A stretch of DNA of 64,000 nucleotides from Dictyobacter formicarum (GCF_016587435.1 NZ_BNJJ01000010.1:124001-188000), one strand, 5' to 3'. Counted from the stretch's first letter, positions 42,845 through 53,340 are shown. Numbers and translations are program-made. The notes: generated from the letters alone by a model not told the origin.

Positions 42845-44335
42845 ATGGTAAGAGCACAATATGATTTGACAATTATTGGTGGTGGATCGGCCGGGCTTAC
42901 GGCAGCCCACCTCGCTCAGGCTCTAGGTAGCAAGGTTTTACTGATCGATAAGGAACGGCTGGGTGGTGATTGCTTGCATTATGGGTGTGTGCCGAGTAAG
43001 AGCCTGATCCATGTGGCGCGGATGGCCTGGCAGAGGCAAGAGGATGTACGGCTGGGACTAATCCCGCCCTATGAGGGCGTGGATATGGCCAGGGTGAGCG
43101 CGTATATCCAGCATGTAATTGCGCGTGTGGCCGACGAGGAGAAGGCGTATACAGAAGGGGTTACAGTACGCTATGGGGATGTCTCGTTCATTTCGCCGAC
43201 AAGGCTGCGCTTAAACGATGAGGAGTTCAGTAGCGACAAGGTGTTGATTGCTACCGGCTCACATCCCGCGGTACCAGCGATAGATGGTTTGCAGGCAACG
43301 GGTTATATGACCAATGAAGATGTTTTTGATCTAACGGCCCTTCCAGCTTCAATGATTGTCGCAGGCGGAGGACCTGTGGGCGTAGAACTGGCGCAGGCAT
43401 TTGGACACCTGGGCACAAAAGTGATGATTATACAGGGACCAGGCCGGCTGCTACCACGCGAAGATCCTGAGGTGTCTGAGGCGATTGCAGGCATCCTTAA
43501 ATCTGAAGGCATTGAGATCATCACGAATGCGCGCGTGGTGAAAACGTATCGTGGCGCTGGCACGAAGAAGGTTGTTGTGGCCAACCAGGAAAAGCAGATG
43601 TTATGGCTTGAGGCTGACGAACTGCTGCTGGCCCTTGGTCGTGAGCCCAATATTGATGGCGGTCATAGCGATACGAGCCGGCAAGGAACTGGAGCGCGGT
43701 CAGGATCAGAATATCGAGGGTTGAACCTGGAGGCAGCCGGCGTGCGCTACAGTAAGAAAGGGATTATGGTCGACGAATATCTGCAAACATCGGCGGCGCA
43801 TATTTTTGCGCTGGGTGATGTGATTGGTAACTACCAGTTTACGCATGTTGCCTCATATCAAGCTGGTGTGGCAGTGCGCAATGCGCTGGTGCCAATCTTC
43901 AAACAGAAAGTGGATTATCGCGTCGTGCCCTGGTGTACTTTCACCGATCCCGAGGTTGCGAGAGTGGGACTGACAGTCAGCGATGCACTGCGACAGTATA
44001 AATATGTACATGTCAGCAAGTTACCATGGGCTGCGATTGATCGCGCACAAACGTCGGGCGAGCGGAGAGGCTTTATCAAGCTGGTCATGGCCGGGAAAAA
44101 AAAAGAAGAGATTGTGGGTGCCCATATTGTAGGCTCCGGCGCGGGCGAGCTATTGGGCGAAATCGCTCTGGCGATGCAGCACCACCTGACCGTTAACGAC
44201 ATCCTGAAGACGATCCATCCCTATCCTACATTGGGAACAGGGCTGCAACAGGTAGCCTTTGCAGCATATCTCAATGGCCCTCAAACGGAACGTAATCGTA
44301 AGCTCGTAAGCCTGATGTCGCGTCTCCGCTCATGA
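42845..44335 (+). CDS. FAD-dependent pyridine nucleotide-disulfide oxidoreductase (mercuric reductase/LpdA-like)
   Basis: About 496 residues. It starts YDLTIIGGGSAGLTAAHLAQ (FAD-binding GxGxxG), then the redox-active disulfide GGDCLHYGCVPSKSLIH (Cys-x4-Cys). The NAD(P) motif is IVAGGGPVGVELAQAFGHLG, followed by the second FAD segment FALGDVIGNYQFTHVASYQA, and the C-terminal interface HPYPTLGTGLQQ has the His-x-x-Pro-type catalytic region. This combination fits dihydrolipoamide dehydrogenase-like or mercuric reductase-like flavoproteins without an HMA domain. It is 13 bases after the trehalase-type gene. Confidence 0.88.
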   Translation: MVRAQYDLTIIGGGSAGLTAAHLAQALGSKVLLIDKERLGGDCLHYGCVPSKSLIHVARMAWQRQEDVRLGLIPPYEGVDMARVSAYIQHVIARVADEEKAYTEGVTVRYGDVSFISPTRLRLNDEEFSSDKVLIATGSHPAVPAIDGLQATGYMTNEDVFDLTALPASMIVAGGGPVGVELAQAFGHLGTKVMIIQGPGRLLPREDPEVSEAIAGILKSEGIEIITNARVVKTYRGAGTKKVVVANQEKQMLWLEADELLLALGREPNIDGGHSDTSRQGTGARSGSEYRGLNLEAAGVRYSKKGIMVDEYLQTSAAHIFALGDVIGNYQFTHVASYQAGVAVRNALVPIFKQKVDYRVVPWCTFTDPEVARVGLTVSDALRQYKYVHVSKLPWAAIDRAQTSGERRGFIKLVMAGKKKEEIVGAHIVGSGAGELLGEIALAMQHHLTVNDILKTIHPYPTLGTGLQQVAFAAYLNGPQTERNRKLVSLMSRLRS

Positions 44336-44342
44336 ACGAAAA

Positions 44343-44368
44343 ATCGACCGCAAGGGTCGAATCTACGG
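44343..44368. repeat. REP-like hairpin
   Basis: ATCGACCGCAAGGGTCGAAT ending in CTACG. GACC/GGTC stem with the constant CGCAAG loop. The MFS gene on the other strand ends inside it. Confidence 0.65.
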
Positions 44369-45601
44369 GTCGTTTTTCTTGTTTCTTTGGATGAGCAGGG
44401 GTATCAATGCGGCGAGGAGAAGAAGGCTGGCACCCAGGCCGGGGCCGGTAATGTTGAGGCCCTGGTCGCCCAGCAGACCGATCCAGGGATTGAGCCAGGT
44501 GGCGGTCAGCGAGCCAATCAGGGAGAGGCCTGAGAGGGTGGTGGCCCGCGACTGATCGGGGATGCGCTGGTTGAGCTGGTGGTTGATCAGCGGATCTTGC
44601 CAGACAGAGAAGGCGACGATACAGGCAATCAGCAGGATGGCCAGCAGGGGCTGGTGGGCCAGAACCAGCAGGATGTAGGCCAGGCCGGGCACGCCACATG
44701 AGATGGCGAGCAGGATGCGCGTACTGATCCGTTGTTGGAGCCAGGGAAGGCGGAACAATACCAGAAACTGACAGGCCAACGCCAGCGCCATGGCCGGACC
44801 GAACCAGGCCACGGGCAGACCAGCGCGGCTAAAGTAGGGCTGATTGTACCAGAAAACGGCATTGACCAGGGCAAAGGTGGCCGAACTGAAGATTTTCATG
44901 CTGACCAGCGCAGGCTGCTGGCGAATCGTTTTCAGCGCCAGCTTGATGATCTCCAGCATGCTGGTCCGTACAGGTGTCGCATGATGATCCTGATCCGCGG
45001 TTGCAGCCTGGGTCGAAGGCTCCTGAACGCGCCAGGCGGCCAGCAGCGAGCAGAGCGTAGGAATCAAACTCAGAGCCACCGCCAGCGCGGGACTGTAGGC
45101 GCCGATCCAACTGCTGGGCAGCAGTCCCAGGAAGAAGCCGCAGGTGGAGGCCAGGCGCAGCAACGTAAAAGCTGCACCTCCCAGCGTTTCGCGCCGCTCA
45201 GCTGGCAAGCTCTGATAGAGCAGCGCACCCTCGCAGCCAGAGGTACAGGCGATGGCCAGGCCTCCTATGACATTTGAGAGAGCAAACCACCAGAATCCGT
45301 GGGCAAACAGGAAACAGAGTAAGCCCAGCAAGCTACAAAAATGACCCAGGATAATCATGCGCCGATAGCCAAAGCGATCCGCCCATATGCTGGTCGGCAG
45401 GTCCGCCAACCAGATCGATGCCGACAAAAACGACTCCATCACAAACATAGCCGTGAAGTTCAGGCCCCGTTCCTGCTGGAAGCGTACAATGGTCGTTGAA
45501 TAAAAGAAGAGATCCGCGCACAGGCGTGAGAGCAGCAACCAGCGAATGCTAGCAATGGCCAGCACATGGCGCGACGGCGACAGGCGTCCAGAAAAACGCA
45601 T
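44363..45601 (-). CDS. MFS transporter
   Basis: 412 residues and 12 hydrophobic segments. The loop 2-3 motif is weak: SIWADRFGYRRMIILGHF follows the second helix. FVMESFLSASIWLADLPTSI and CTSGCEGALLYQSLPAERRE are usual for MFS exporters of the macrolide or DHA1-UMF type. The leader upstream holds a terminator-like hairpin (see 45602-45880). It is convergent with the flavoprotein gene. Substrate unknown; drug export with attenuation control is a hypothesis. Confidence 0.85.
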   Translation of the reverse strand: MRFSGRLSPSRHVLAIASIRWLLLSRLCADLFFYSTTIVRFQQERGLNFTAMFVMESFLSASIWLADLPTSIWADRFGYRRMIILGHFCSLLGLLCFLFAHGFWWFALSNVIGGLAIACTSGCEGALLYQSLPAERRETLGGAAFTLLRLASTCGFFLGLLPSSWIGAYSPALAVALSLIPTLCSLLAAWRVQEPSTQAATADQDHHATPVRTSMLEIIKLALKTIRQQPALVSMKIFSSATFALVNAVFWYNQPYFSRAGLPVAWFGPAMALALACQFLVLFRLPWLQQRISTRILLAISCGVPGLAYILLVLAHQPLLAILLIACIVAFSVWQDPLINHQLNQRIPDQSRATTLSGLSLIGSLTATWLNPWIGLLGDQGLNITGPGLGASLLLLAALIPLLIQRNKKNDP

Positions 45602-45880
45602 GCTGAAAACTCCTTATGCTGAAAACACAACAAAAAAGCCAGAGGGATCAGCGGACAGATCGCTCATGGCTGGTGGATTTGTGTATATCTCAGCGGACAT
45701 TTTCTAGCATGGATGGGGGCTGAAAAAGGGCAGAGTACGGCCATGGGCGACCTGCCGGATAATGCAGATGCGTTGCGCCTCAGGGGTCCACTGCTTAGCA
45801 GTTGAACCTGCTACCGTCTGTGCCAACAACGTTTCTCGTTTCTATAAATCTCTCTTCGGGAGGCAACATTGAAGAATTAC
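45602..45880 (-). promoter_or_regulatory. Putative structured leader with attenuator-like hairpin
   Basis: On the minus strand, just before the MFS gene, AGCCATGAG and CTCTGGCT pair around GATC-GATC, followed by TTTTTTG (about 45630-45670): a terminator-shaped hairpin inside the untranslated leader. Further upstream AGCAGGTTCAACTGCT and CAGTGGACCCCTG give other stems. TGTCCGCTGA occurs twice and could form alternative pairings. An antibiotic-sensing or T-box-like leader is possible, but no named class is recognised. Confidence 0.4.
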
Positions 45881-45953
45881 CGCAAGTATAGCATAGATGA
45901 TGTTCTGAAACAACTCCAGAATGGCATCGTTTAAAGAGCAATCGGAAGCACAT

Positions 45954-46472
45954 TCAGTCAGCAATCTCTAGCAATGTCTTGAGCTTTTCGAGGTCCAGGT
46001 AAAATTGGATCTGAGCGATTTGCCGCACAAATGCCTCGACACTGATTCTACGTTCCTGCATCGCGTCGAAGATATCTTCCTCATGGGCCATATCATGCAG
46101 TTGCGAGAGCATAATGATCTTAGTCGTCGGCGGGGCATATTGTTTAAGGTGGTCGCGTTGCTTCCGTGTCATTGTCATAATGAGATGGGCATTCTGAATA
46201 TCTGCAATGGTAAAAGCATGTGCCCGGTGTTGACGGATGCTTGGAATGATAAAATCGAGTTCCATCTTTTGCAGAGCCAGAATGAATTCGATAATACCCT
46301 GAGGATAATAAGCCATATTGGGCAATCCTTCTGCCAGCATGACGCCTCCTGAACGGATGTCTATGGGCAATGATGCTTTGTTGATCTTATCGCGTAAGAT
46401 TTGCTCCAATATAAAGCTGCGGTTGATATTAGCTCGGCAGCCGACATAAACATGTTTTCGCTTGACTTGCAT
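45954..46472 (-). CDS. Low-molecular-weight protein tyrosine phosphatase-like protein
   Basis: 172 residues from the ATG after AAGGAAATCAGAC. The N-terminal strand and P-loop read HVYVGCRANINRSFILEQIL; C-R-A-N-I-N-R-S keeps the CX5R(S) nucleophile loop. IDIRSGGVML matches the usual S-A-G-T segment, and HRAHAFTIADIQNAHLIMTM and TRKQRDHLK match the family's second half. The late DPY/DxF-type acid is less clear (DIFDAMQE). Members dephosphorylate tyrosine or act as arsenate reductases. Alone, between MFS and hydrolase loci; partner kinase not seen. Confidence 0.72.
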   Translation of the reverse strand: MQVKRKHVYVGCRANINRSFILEQILRDKINKASLPIDIRSGGVMLAEGLPNMAYYPQGIIEFILALQKMELDFIIPSIRQHRAHAFTIADIQNAHLIMTMTRKQRDHLKQYAPPTTKIIMLSQLHDMAHEEDIFDAMQERRISVEAFVRQIAQIQFYLDLEKLKTLLEIAD

Positions 46473-46637
46473 GTCTGATTTCCTTACTATTGCATCCATT
46501 CAACATCAGGTGCATATCCCGAAACATGAACAAGATACGACAAAAAGAGGACAATTGCAATACGATGGCTTGTTCTCTCTTCTTGTCTCGTTTCTTTTTT
46601 GCAAAAATTTGAATGACATCCAGGAGAGATTTGCCAG

Positions 46638-46666
46638 TTGCATAAGCTGTTCAATTGGGGTATACT
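46638..46666 (+). promoter_or_regulatory. Sigma-70-type promoter
   Basis: TTGCAT at 46638-46643, a 17-base spacer and TATACT at 46661-46666 are close to the consensus. A full AAAGGAGGTG at 46688-46697 follows. Confidence 0.7.
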
Positions 46667-46704
46667 GTTCACCTACCGCAAGAACAGAAAGGAGGTGTAC
46701 AGTG

Positions 46705-46761
46705 ATGATTTTGATCAACAAACAGGGGATGAGACAGAACTGTGCACCTGCACGCCAGTGA
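46705..46761 (+). CDS. 18-residue ORF behind a consensus promoter and ribosome site
   Basis: The ATG (or the GTG just before it) lies 7 bases after AAAGGAGGTG, the best ribosome site in the window, and 38 bases after the promoter -10. The peptide is MILINKQGMRQNCAPARQ, basic, with no membrane pattern. It lies 140 bases before the hydrolase gene, so a leader peptide for that gene or an independent microprotein. No hairpin of attenuation type was seen between them. Confidence 0.4.
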   Translation: MILINKQGMRQNCAPARQ

Positions 46762-46904
46762 ATTACGTTCTGCCTCTTTAAATCCCACCAACCAGCCTAT
46801 TCAGATTCCACTTTTTTGAGAGACTGTATCGCTTCAGCCCTCAAATTTGCGCTGCTTTTTTGCTCTACAGTCTACAACATGACAATACTATCAAGGAGAT
46901 TTTT

Positions 46905-47732
46905 GTGGCAGAATTACATTCACAGACAGGCTTTTTGCAGGCCCAGGGGGCCCCGCTGTACTATGAAGTTGCCGGTCAGGGCGAGCCATTGCTGCTGATC
47001 CATGCCGGGGTCGCGGATCACAGGATGTGGGATGAGCAGTTTTCCGCATTCGCACAGCACTATCGCACCATACGCTACGACCTGCGCGGCTCTGGCCAGT
47101 CGCCGTATCCCGCCGGGCCTTTTGCCTATTATGAGGATCCTACAGAGCTCCTCAAATCCCTCGGCATCGAGAAGGCACACGTCGTTGGCATCTCGTTCGG
47201 CGGCCGGATCGCGCTCGACTTTACGCTGACTCATCCTGAAATGGTAAAATCGCTGGTGCTGGTTGCGCCAAGCGTGGGCGGCACTCAGCCCTCGGAACTG
47301 GTGAAGAAGTTTGCAGAGGAAGAAGAAGCTTATCTTGAGCGCGGCGACCTCGACGCCGCGACCGAGCTAAATCTGCGCATGTGGGTAGATGGTCCGCAGC
47401 GAACGCCGGAGCAGGTCGATGCGCAGGTGCGCGAGCGCGTACGCGTTATGCAGCGCCATGCCTTCACCGTTCCTGTGCCAGAGGGCGCGGAGAATCTGGC
47501 ATTGCAGCCTCCGGCCATCACGCGCCTGTCAGAGGTCCGTGTGCCGACACTGGTTGTCGTCGGCGACTATGACATCCCCGACAAACTGGAACTGAGCCAG
47601 CAGCTCACCGACCAGATCGCTGACGCCCAGCTGGTGGTGATCCCAGGTGTAGCGCACATGGTCAACATGGAGCAGCCCGAGCAGCTCAACCAGGCTGTCC
47701 TCTCATTCTTAACCAAAGCTACCAACGGGTGA
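46905..47732 (+). CDS. Alpha/beta hydrolase
   Basis: 275 residues from a GTG start 6 bases after AAGGAG at 46893-46898. The oxyanion loop is LLLIHAGVADHRMWDEQ, where HAG replaces HGG. The nucleophile elbow is VVGISFGGRIALDF, and the acid (VVVGDYDIPDKLE) and histidine (IPGVAHMVNMEQP) complete the triad. This looks like the general carboxyl-ester or C-C hydrolase group (3-oxoadipate enol-lactonase-like). Nothing around it sets a substrate. The gene is preceded by the small ORF above. Confidence 0.85.
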   Translation: MAELHSQTGFLQAQGAPLYYEVAGQGEPLLLIHAGVADHRMWDEQFSAFAQHYRTIRYDLRGSGQSPYPAGPFAYYEDPTELLKSLGIEKAHVVGISFGGRIALDFTLTHPEMVKSLVLVAPSVGGTQPSELVKKFAEEEEAYLERGDLDAATELNLRMWVDGPQRTPEQVDAQVRERVRVMQRHAFTVPVPEGAENLALQPPAITRLSEVRVPTLVVVGDYDIPDKLELSQQLTDQIADAQLVVIPGVAHMVNMEQPEQLNQAVLSFLTKATNG

Positions 47733-47760
47733 CGTTTCGTTTTCGTTCGGGAAGGGTAAA

Positions 47761-47785
47761 ATCGGCCGCAAGGGCCGAACATACG
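47761..47785. repeat. REP-like hairpin
   Basis: ATCGGCCGCAAGGGCCGAAC ending in ATACG: a GGCC stem with the constant CGCAAG loop. Confidence 0.65.
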
Positions 47786-47885
47786 ACGTTTCGTCGGTAT
47801 TTTTGGAAATTGTTGACTTATCGCATGCCATAGTCTACTTTGATTGACAGAATGTTTGTGTTGATCAATGAAACGGGGATATACA

Positions 47886-48347
47886 ATGGATGCGATTGAC
47901 AGGAAGATTGTTTCTCTTCTTCAGGGTAACGGGCGATTGAGTCAGGAGGCGCTGGCGCAGCAGGTGCATTTATCTCGGCCGGCGGTGCATGAGCGTATCA
48001 AGCGCCTGGAGGAACAGGGCATATTGCGTGGCTACCAGGCATTGATTGATTGGGAGGCGCTGGGATTACCGATTACGGCTTTTATCTGGGTGCGCACCTC
48101 GGGTACGCAGTGCAATGAGATCGGTCATATCTTGATGCAGTTAGGGAATCAGGAGAGTATGATTGAGGAATGTCACCGTGTTACCGGCGAATGGTGTATG
48201 CTGCTGAAGGTCAGGGTGGCCCTGCCGCTGACGTTGCAGGAACTGATCGATCGTATTCGTGCCGTGCCTGACGTTCAGGCGACCATGACAACGCTGGCCC
48301 TCTCAACCCTGAGCGCACGCGAGTCAGGCGATGAGGTGTCAGCATGA
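47886..48347 (+). CDS. Lrp/AsnC-family transcriptional regulator
   Basis: 153 residues from ATGGATGCG; an ATG 18 bases earlier is also possible. N-terminal HTH: DRKIVSLLQGNGRLSQEALA, QQVHLSRPAVHERIKRLEEQ, GILRGYQALID. The C-terminal RAM/effector domain covers residues 65-150 (ALGLPITAFIWVRTSG, ECHRVTGEWCMLLKVRV). Two cysteines near the effector site are unusual. The stop overlaps the start of the permease gene by ATGA, so it almost certainly controls this permease. Confidence 0.92.
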   Translation: MDAIDRKIVSLLQGNGRLSQEALAQQVHLSRPAVHERIKRLEEQGILRGYQALIDWEALGLPITAFIWVRTSGTQCNEIGHILMQLGNQESMIEECHRVTGEWCMLLKVRVALPLTLQELIDRIRAVPDVQATMTTLALSTLSARESGDEVSA

Positions 48348-49621
48348 AGCAAAACGTTGTGCGCACCATCCGTCTCCCCCAGGCGATTGCGCTGTATGTA
48401 GCGGCCGTTATCGGCGCGGGCGTCCTGTTACTGCCCGGACTGGCCGCGACCACGGCTGGTCCGGCTTCGATACTCGCCTGGATCTTTGACTGTTGCCTGG
48501 GCATCCCGCTGGCTCTGACCTTTGCTGCCCTGGCCAGTCGCTATCCTGATGCCGGTGGCGTGGCCACCTTCACCACGCGAGCCTTTGGTCCAGCCGTGGG
48601 GGCGGTAACTGGCTGGTTTTACTTTATCGCCTCGATTGTTGGACAGATTATTGTGCCGTTGACGGGAGCGTATTATATCGCCGATGCCCTGTACCTGGGT
48701 CGGGACGCCACCTTTCTGATCGCCGCGGCCATCTTGATCGCAGCCATTGTCCCCAATCTCTATGGTCTGCGCGTAAGCGGACGTCTGGCCTTACTCCTGA
48801 GCGCCAGTGTGGCCCTGCTATTGTTGATCGCTACACTGGTCTCCATTCCACGCATGCATGCTGTTCATTGGACCCCCTTTGCACCTCATGGACTGCCTGC
48901 GATCGGTCAGGCAGGTGTGCTGATCTTTTTTGCCTTCTTTGGCTGGGAAGCGATTGCCCAGCTTTCCGCTGAATTTATTCATCCGGAGCGGGACGTGCCG
49001 CGCAGCACACTATGGAGCGTGGGCCTGGTGACGATCCTCTATCTGGGTGTTGCCATCGCCACTATTGGGACCGGCACCTATGGTACTGCTGCCCTCGATC
49101 GCGTTTCAGTGGCCCGGCTCCTGAGCGATGCACTGGGTATTGGCGCGGGCGCGGTCGCCGCTGTCATGGCGTTGGTGATCTCGCTGGGGACCGTGAACGC
49201 CTATGTGGCGGCAAGCTCGCGCCTGGGTTATGCATTGGCTCGTGATCGAGCCTTGCCTGGCTGGTTAGAGCAACTCGATCGTCAGGGAATTCCCAGGCGC
49301 TCGCTGCTCTTTATTGGAGTGGTTGCGCTGCTTGGACTGATCCTGACCTACCTGGTGGGCTGGAGCGCCAGCAGCCTGCTGATTATTCCGAACTCGCTGG
49401 GCATCGCCACCTATGTTATTGGAACCGCCGCCGGCGCGTGGCTGCTGGCAGGACTATCCCGCTGGCTTGCGGCCGGCAGTTGTCTATTGTGTCTCGCTAT
49501 CTTCTTCTTCGCCGGTACCTCCATTGCCATCCCACTGATCATCGCCACGGTGGCGCTGGTCTATCGACAGTGGCGATGCCAGAAAAAGAGCCTGCACTCG
49601 CTTGACGCGGGCCCACGCTGA
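48344..49621 (+). CDS. APC-family amino-acid permease
   Basis: 425 residues, 12 helices. Helix 1 begins IALYVAAVIGAGVLLLPGLA, the glycine-rich IGAGV substrate motif of the APC superfamily. The second conserved segment is FFAFFGWEAIAQLSAEFIHP and ERDVPRSTLWSVG, typical of YjeH-like amino-acid exporters/transporters. The gene overlaps the Lrp regulator by 4 bases, so translation is coupled. Export or import of a branched or aromatic amino acid sensed by the Lrp protein is the expected role. Confidence 0.9.
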   Translation: MKQNVVRTIRLPQAIALYVAAVIGAGVLLLPGLAATTAGPASILAWIFDCCLGIPLALTFAALASRYPDAGGVATFTTRAFGPAVGAVTGWFYFIASIVGQIIVPLTGAYYIADALYLGRDATFLIAAAILIAAIVPNLYGLRVSGRLALLLSASVALLLLIATLVSIPRMHAVHWTPFAPHGLPAIGQAGVLIFFAFFGWEAIAQLSAEFIHPERDVPRSTLWSVGLVTILYLGVAIATIGTGTYGTAALDRVSVARLLSDALGIGAGAVAAVMALVISLGTVNAYVAASSRLGYALARDRALPGWLEQLDRQGIPRRSLLFIGVVALLGLILTYLVGWSASSLLIIPNSLGIATYVIGTAAGAWLLAGLSRWLAAGSCLLCLAIFFFAGTSIAIPLIIATVALVYRQWRCQKKSLHSLDAGPR

Positions 49622-49725
49622 TGTAAGCCCCCGATAACGGATGTGGTAAAATAATGGAAGAGCTTTCGATTATAGATAGGTGCTGTATGGCGCTTATGGT
49701 TGAGCGCCTTAGTAGAAAAGGTGGC

Positions 49726-50967
49726 ATGATGCCTGAAGATAGAAGTCCGCGTATTACTCAATTGCAGAGCGAGCTGGAAGCTGGCAACAGTGAAGCCCTG
49801 GCTGCGTTTTGGAGAGAAGCCGAGGAACAGCAAACACCACTGATCGAGCCTGCCCACGATGATGATCCCACTCAGCGCCTGGTGACTTTCGTGTGGCGTG
49901 GCACGGCGGAGACACGCAATGTCGTTTTGTTTGCGAGATACACAGCGGACTCCGAGATCGAGGGTCATCGATTGGAGCGTCTACTGGAGAGCGATCTCTG
50001 GTATAAAACCTATCGACTGCGTTCAGATCTACGCTCAGTATACCAGTTTTCTCCCAATGACTCACTGGTGCCGTTTAAGGATGTGACCGATTACCGGGCG
50101 CGCATTCGCGGCTTTCAGCCAGATCCGCTCAATGCGCGGCAGTTGACGTCTTTCAAAGACGAAGAAGATCCAGACGATTTTCTACAGATCTTGTCGTTGC
50201 TCGAGTTGCCGGATGCACCTGCCCAGCCCTGGATTGTTCAACATGATGATGTGCCGGCCGGTAAAGTGAAGATGTGGCGTTTTGAGAGCGCCATCCTCAA
50301 CAATGAGCGCCGCGTCTGGGTGTATACGCCGCCGGGCTACTGCGTGGAGCACGAGCCTTACGCGCTGATGGTATGTTTTGATGGTCCGGCCTATATTGAC
50401 CTGGTGCCGACCCCCACGATCATCGACAACTTGCTGCATGCCGGCAAGATCCCACCGCTGGTCGTGGTGCTACCCGATAGCTTGAATCAGGAGACTCGCA
50501 ACCGCGAATTGCCCTGCTATGCGCCACACGTTGATTTTCTGACGCAGGAGTTATTGCTCTGGGTGCGCGAGCACTATCATGTCACCAGCGACCCCGCTCG
50601 TACCATCGTCGCAGGATCCAGCTACGGTGGTCTGGCCTCGGCCTACGCCGCCTTGCAGGCGCCCCAGGTCTTTGGCAACGTCCTATCGCAATCCGGTTCT
50701 TACTGGTGGGGTAAAGATCATCCAGAAGATCCCATGCCTGAGTGGCTGGTACAGCAGTTTCTCACGAGCGAACGCTTGCCACTGCGCTTCTACCTGGAGG
50801 TCGGCCTGTTTGAGCCATATGAAGCTATGGTACTCTCCAACCGGCATATGCGCAACGTCTTGCAGGACAAAGCTTACGACCTGCAGTATGCCGAGTTCGC
50901 TGGTGGTCATGATTATGCGTGCTGGCGCGGCTCCCTGGCCAATGGCCTGCAATTCCTGCTGAAATAA
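49726..50967 (+). CDS. Enterochelin esterase-like protein (Fes/IroD type)
   Basis: About 413 residues; starts at 49654, 49726 or 49729 are possible and AAAGGTGG lies just before the last two. An N-terminal beta domain (residues 30-150, TQRLVTFVWRGTAETRNVVL and LWYKTYRLRSDLRSVYQFSP) precedes an esterase domain with RRVWVYTPPGYC, ALMVCFDGPAY, IVAGSSYGGLASAYAALQAP (Ser elbow) and GGHDYACWR (His). The order is that of Fes, which opens tri-catecholate siderophores to release iron. No siderophore genes are near; organisms use it for foreign siderophores. Confidence 0.88.
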   Translation: MMPEDRSPRITQLQSELEAGNSEALAAFWREAEEQQTPLIEPAHDDDPTQRLVTFVWRGTAETRNVVLFARYTADSEIEGHRLERLLESDLWYKTYRLRSDLRSVYQFSPNDSLVPFKDVTDYRARIRGFQPDPLNARQLTSFKDEEDPDDFLQILSLLELPDAPAQPWIVQHDDVPAGKVKMWRFESAILNNERRVWVYTPPGYCVEHEPYALMVCFDGPAYIDLVPTPTIIDNLLHAGKIPPLVVVLPDSLNQETRNRELPCYAPHVDFLTQELLLWVREHYHVTSDPARTIVAGSSYGGLASAYAALQAPQVFGNVLSQSGSYWWGKDHPEDPMPEWLVQQFLTSERLPLRFYLEVGLFEPYEAMVLSNRHMRNVLQDKAYDLQYAEFAGGHDYACWRGSLANGLQFLLK

Positions 50968-50990
50968 TGCGCCGCATCGCGGAGGGAAAA

Positions 50991-51012
50991 GCGGGCCGCG
51001 AGGTCCGCACAG
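50991..51012. repeat. REP-like hairpin
   Basis: GCGGGCCGCGAGGTCCGC: GCGG-CC/GG-CCGC stem, same design as other family members, in the short gap before the GNAT gene. Confidence 0.55.
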
Positions 51013-51034
51013 ACAACAAGAAAGGATGGCATCG

Positions 51035-51514
51035 ATGATTATTTTAGAGCCGATGAACGAGGAAGATTTTCAGCGCTACCTGGATTTCTCGGTGGCCGAT
51101 TATGCGCAGGAGCACGTGAAGAGCGGGCGCTGGTCACAGGAGGAGGCGCTGACGGAGGCCAAAAAGCAGTATGTCGAGCTGTTGCCCGCCGGGGTCGCTT
51201 CGTCGAATCAATACCTTTTTACCATCATTGACCCCGACCAGCAACGCAAGGTGGGCATGCTCTGGTTTGCGGTTGAGGAGCGCGCAGGTCGGCGCAGCGC
51301 CTTTGTTTATGACATACGCATCGAAGAGATTTACCGTCACCAGGGCTATGGCTCGCAAGCCTTCCGCGAGATGGAGAAGAATGTGCGCGAGCTCGGACTC
51401 AACAGGATCGGCTTACACGTCTTCGGACACAATCACGCCGCCCTGGAAATGTACAAGAAACTTGGCTATGTGGCCACCAATATCGTGATGGCCAAAGAGC
51501 TCGATCTGCCGTAG
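51035..51514 (+). CDS. GNAT-family N-acetyltransferase
   Basis: 159 residues; ATG after AAAGGA with 8-base spacing. The acetyl-CoA motif A is FVYDIRIEEIYRHQGYGSQA with (R/Q)xxGxG/A-type RHQGYGS, and the last strand LHVFGHNHAALEMYKKLGYV is motif B. The start ILEPMNEEDFQRYLDFSVAD is common in RimI/PseH-like members. The stop codon TAG is the first TAG of the CGTAGGTG end of the repeat copy at 51510. The C-terminus may thus be altered relative to relatives without the insertion. Substrate unknown. Confidence 0.85.
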   Translation: MIILEPMNEEDFQRYLDFSVADYAQEHVKSGRWSQEEALTEAKKQYVELLPAGVASSNQYLFTIIDPDQQRKVGMLWFAVEERAGRRSAFVYDIRIEEIYRHQGYGSQAFREMEKNVRELGLNRIGLHVFGHNHAALEMYKKLGYVATNIVMAKELDLP

Positions 51515-51760
51515 GTGCGGGCCTCAGCGCCCGCTTGCCGCCCTCCGCAGAGTGGCGGCCCTGTGTCCCTGCGACGCGGCTCCGCTTTTCATTATCATGT
51601 CGCCCCACGCGGTGCCCAAAAGGATGGTTCGCTTTTGGGCACCGCGTGGGCAGAGGTGTGATGTTACGAGGTACCGAGCGGCGACGACGAGCATGTCGGG
51701 GACATGATCAACAGGGCCCCACAAACGGTGGGGCAAGCTGGGGCAAGCCCAGCACCTATA
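51510..51760. repeat. Composite hairpin element, copy 3
   Basis: Starts CGTAGGTGCGGGCCTCAGCG and ends AGCACCTATAACG. Inner blocks: CGGTGCCCAAAAGG... and the reverse (51612-51650), GAGCATGTCGGGGACATGAT and CCCCACAAACGGTGGGG. It supplies the stop codon of the GNAT gene and directly abuts the end of the GH51 gene. Confidence 0.75.
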
Positions 51761-51767
51761 ACGATTT

Positions 51768-53327
<1,560 letters not shown>

Positions 53328-53340
53328 TGTTGTCCTCTCC

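Noticed and set aside
44271..44699. 142-codon minus-strand frame at the end of the MFS gene
   Set aside because: Different frame from the clear MFS protein, rich in Pro/Arg, a typical GC-rich shadow.
45602..45880. T-box riboswitch
   Set aside because: The conserved TGGNACCGCG anti-terminator word was not found; kept only as an unnamed leader.
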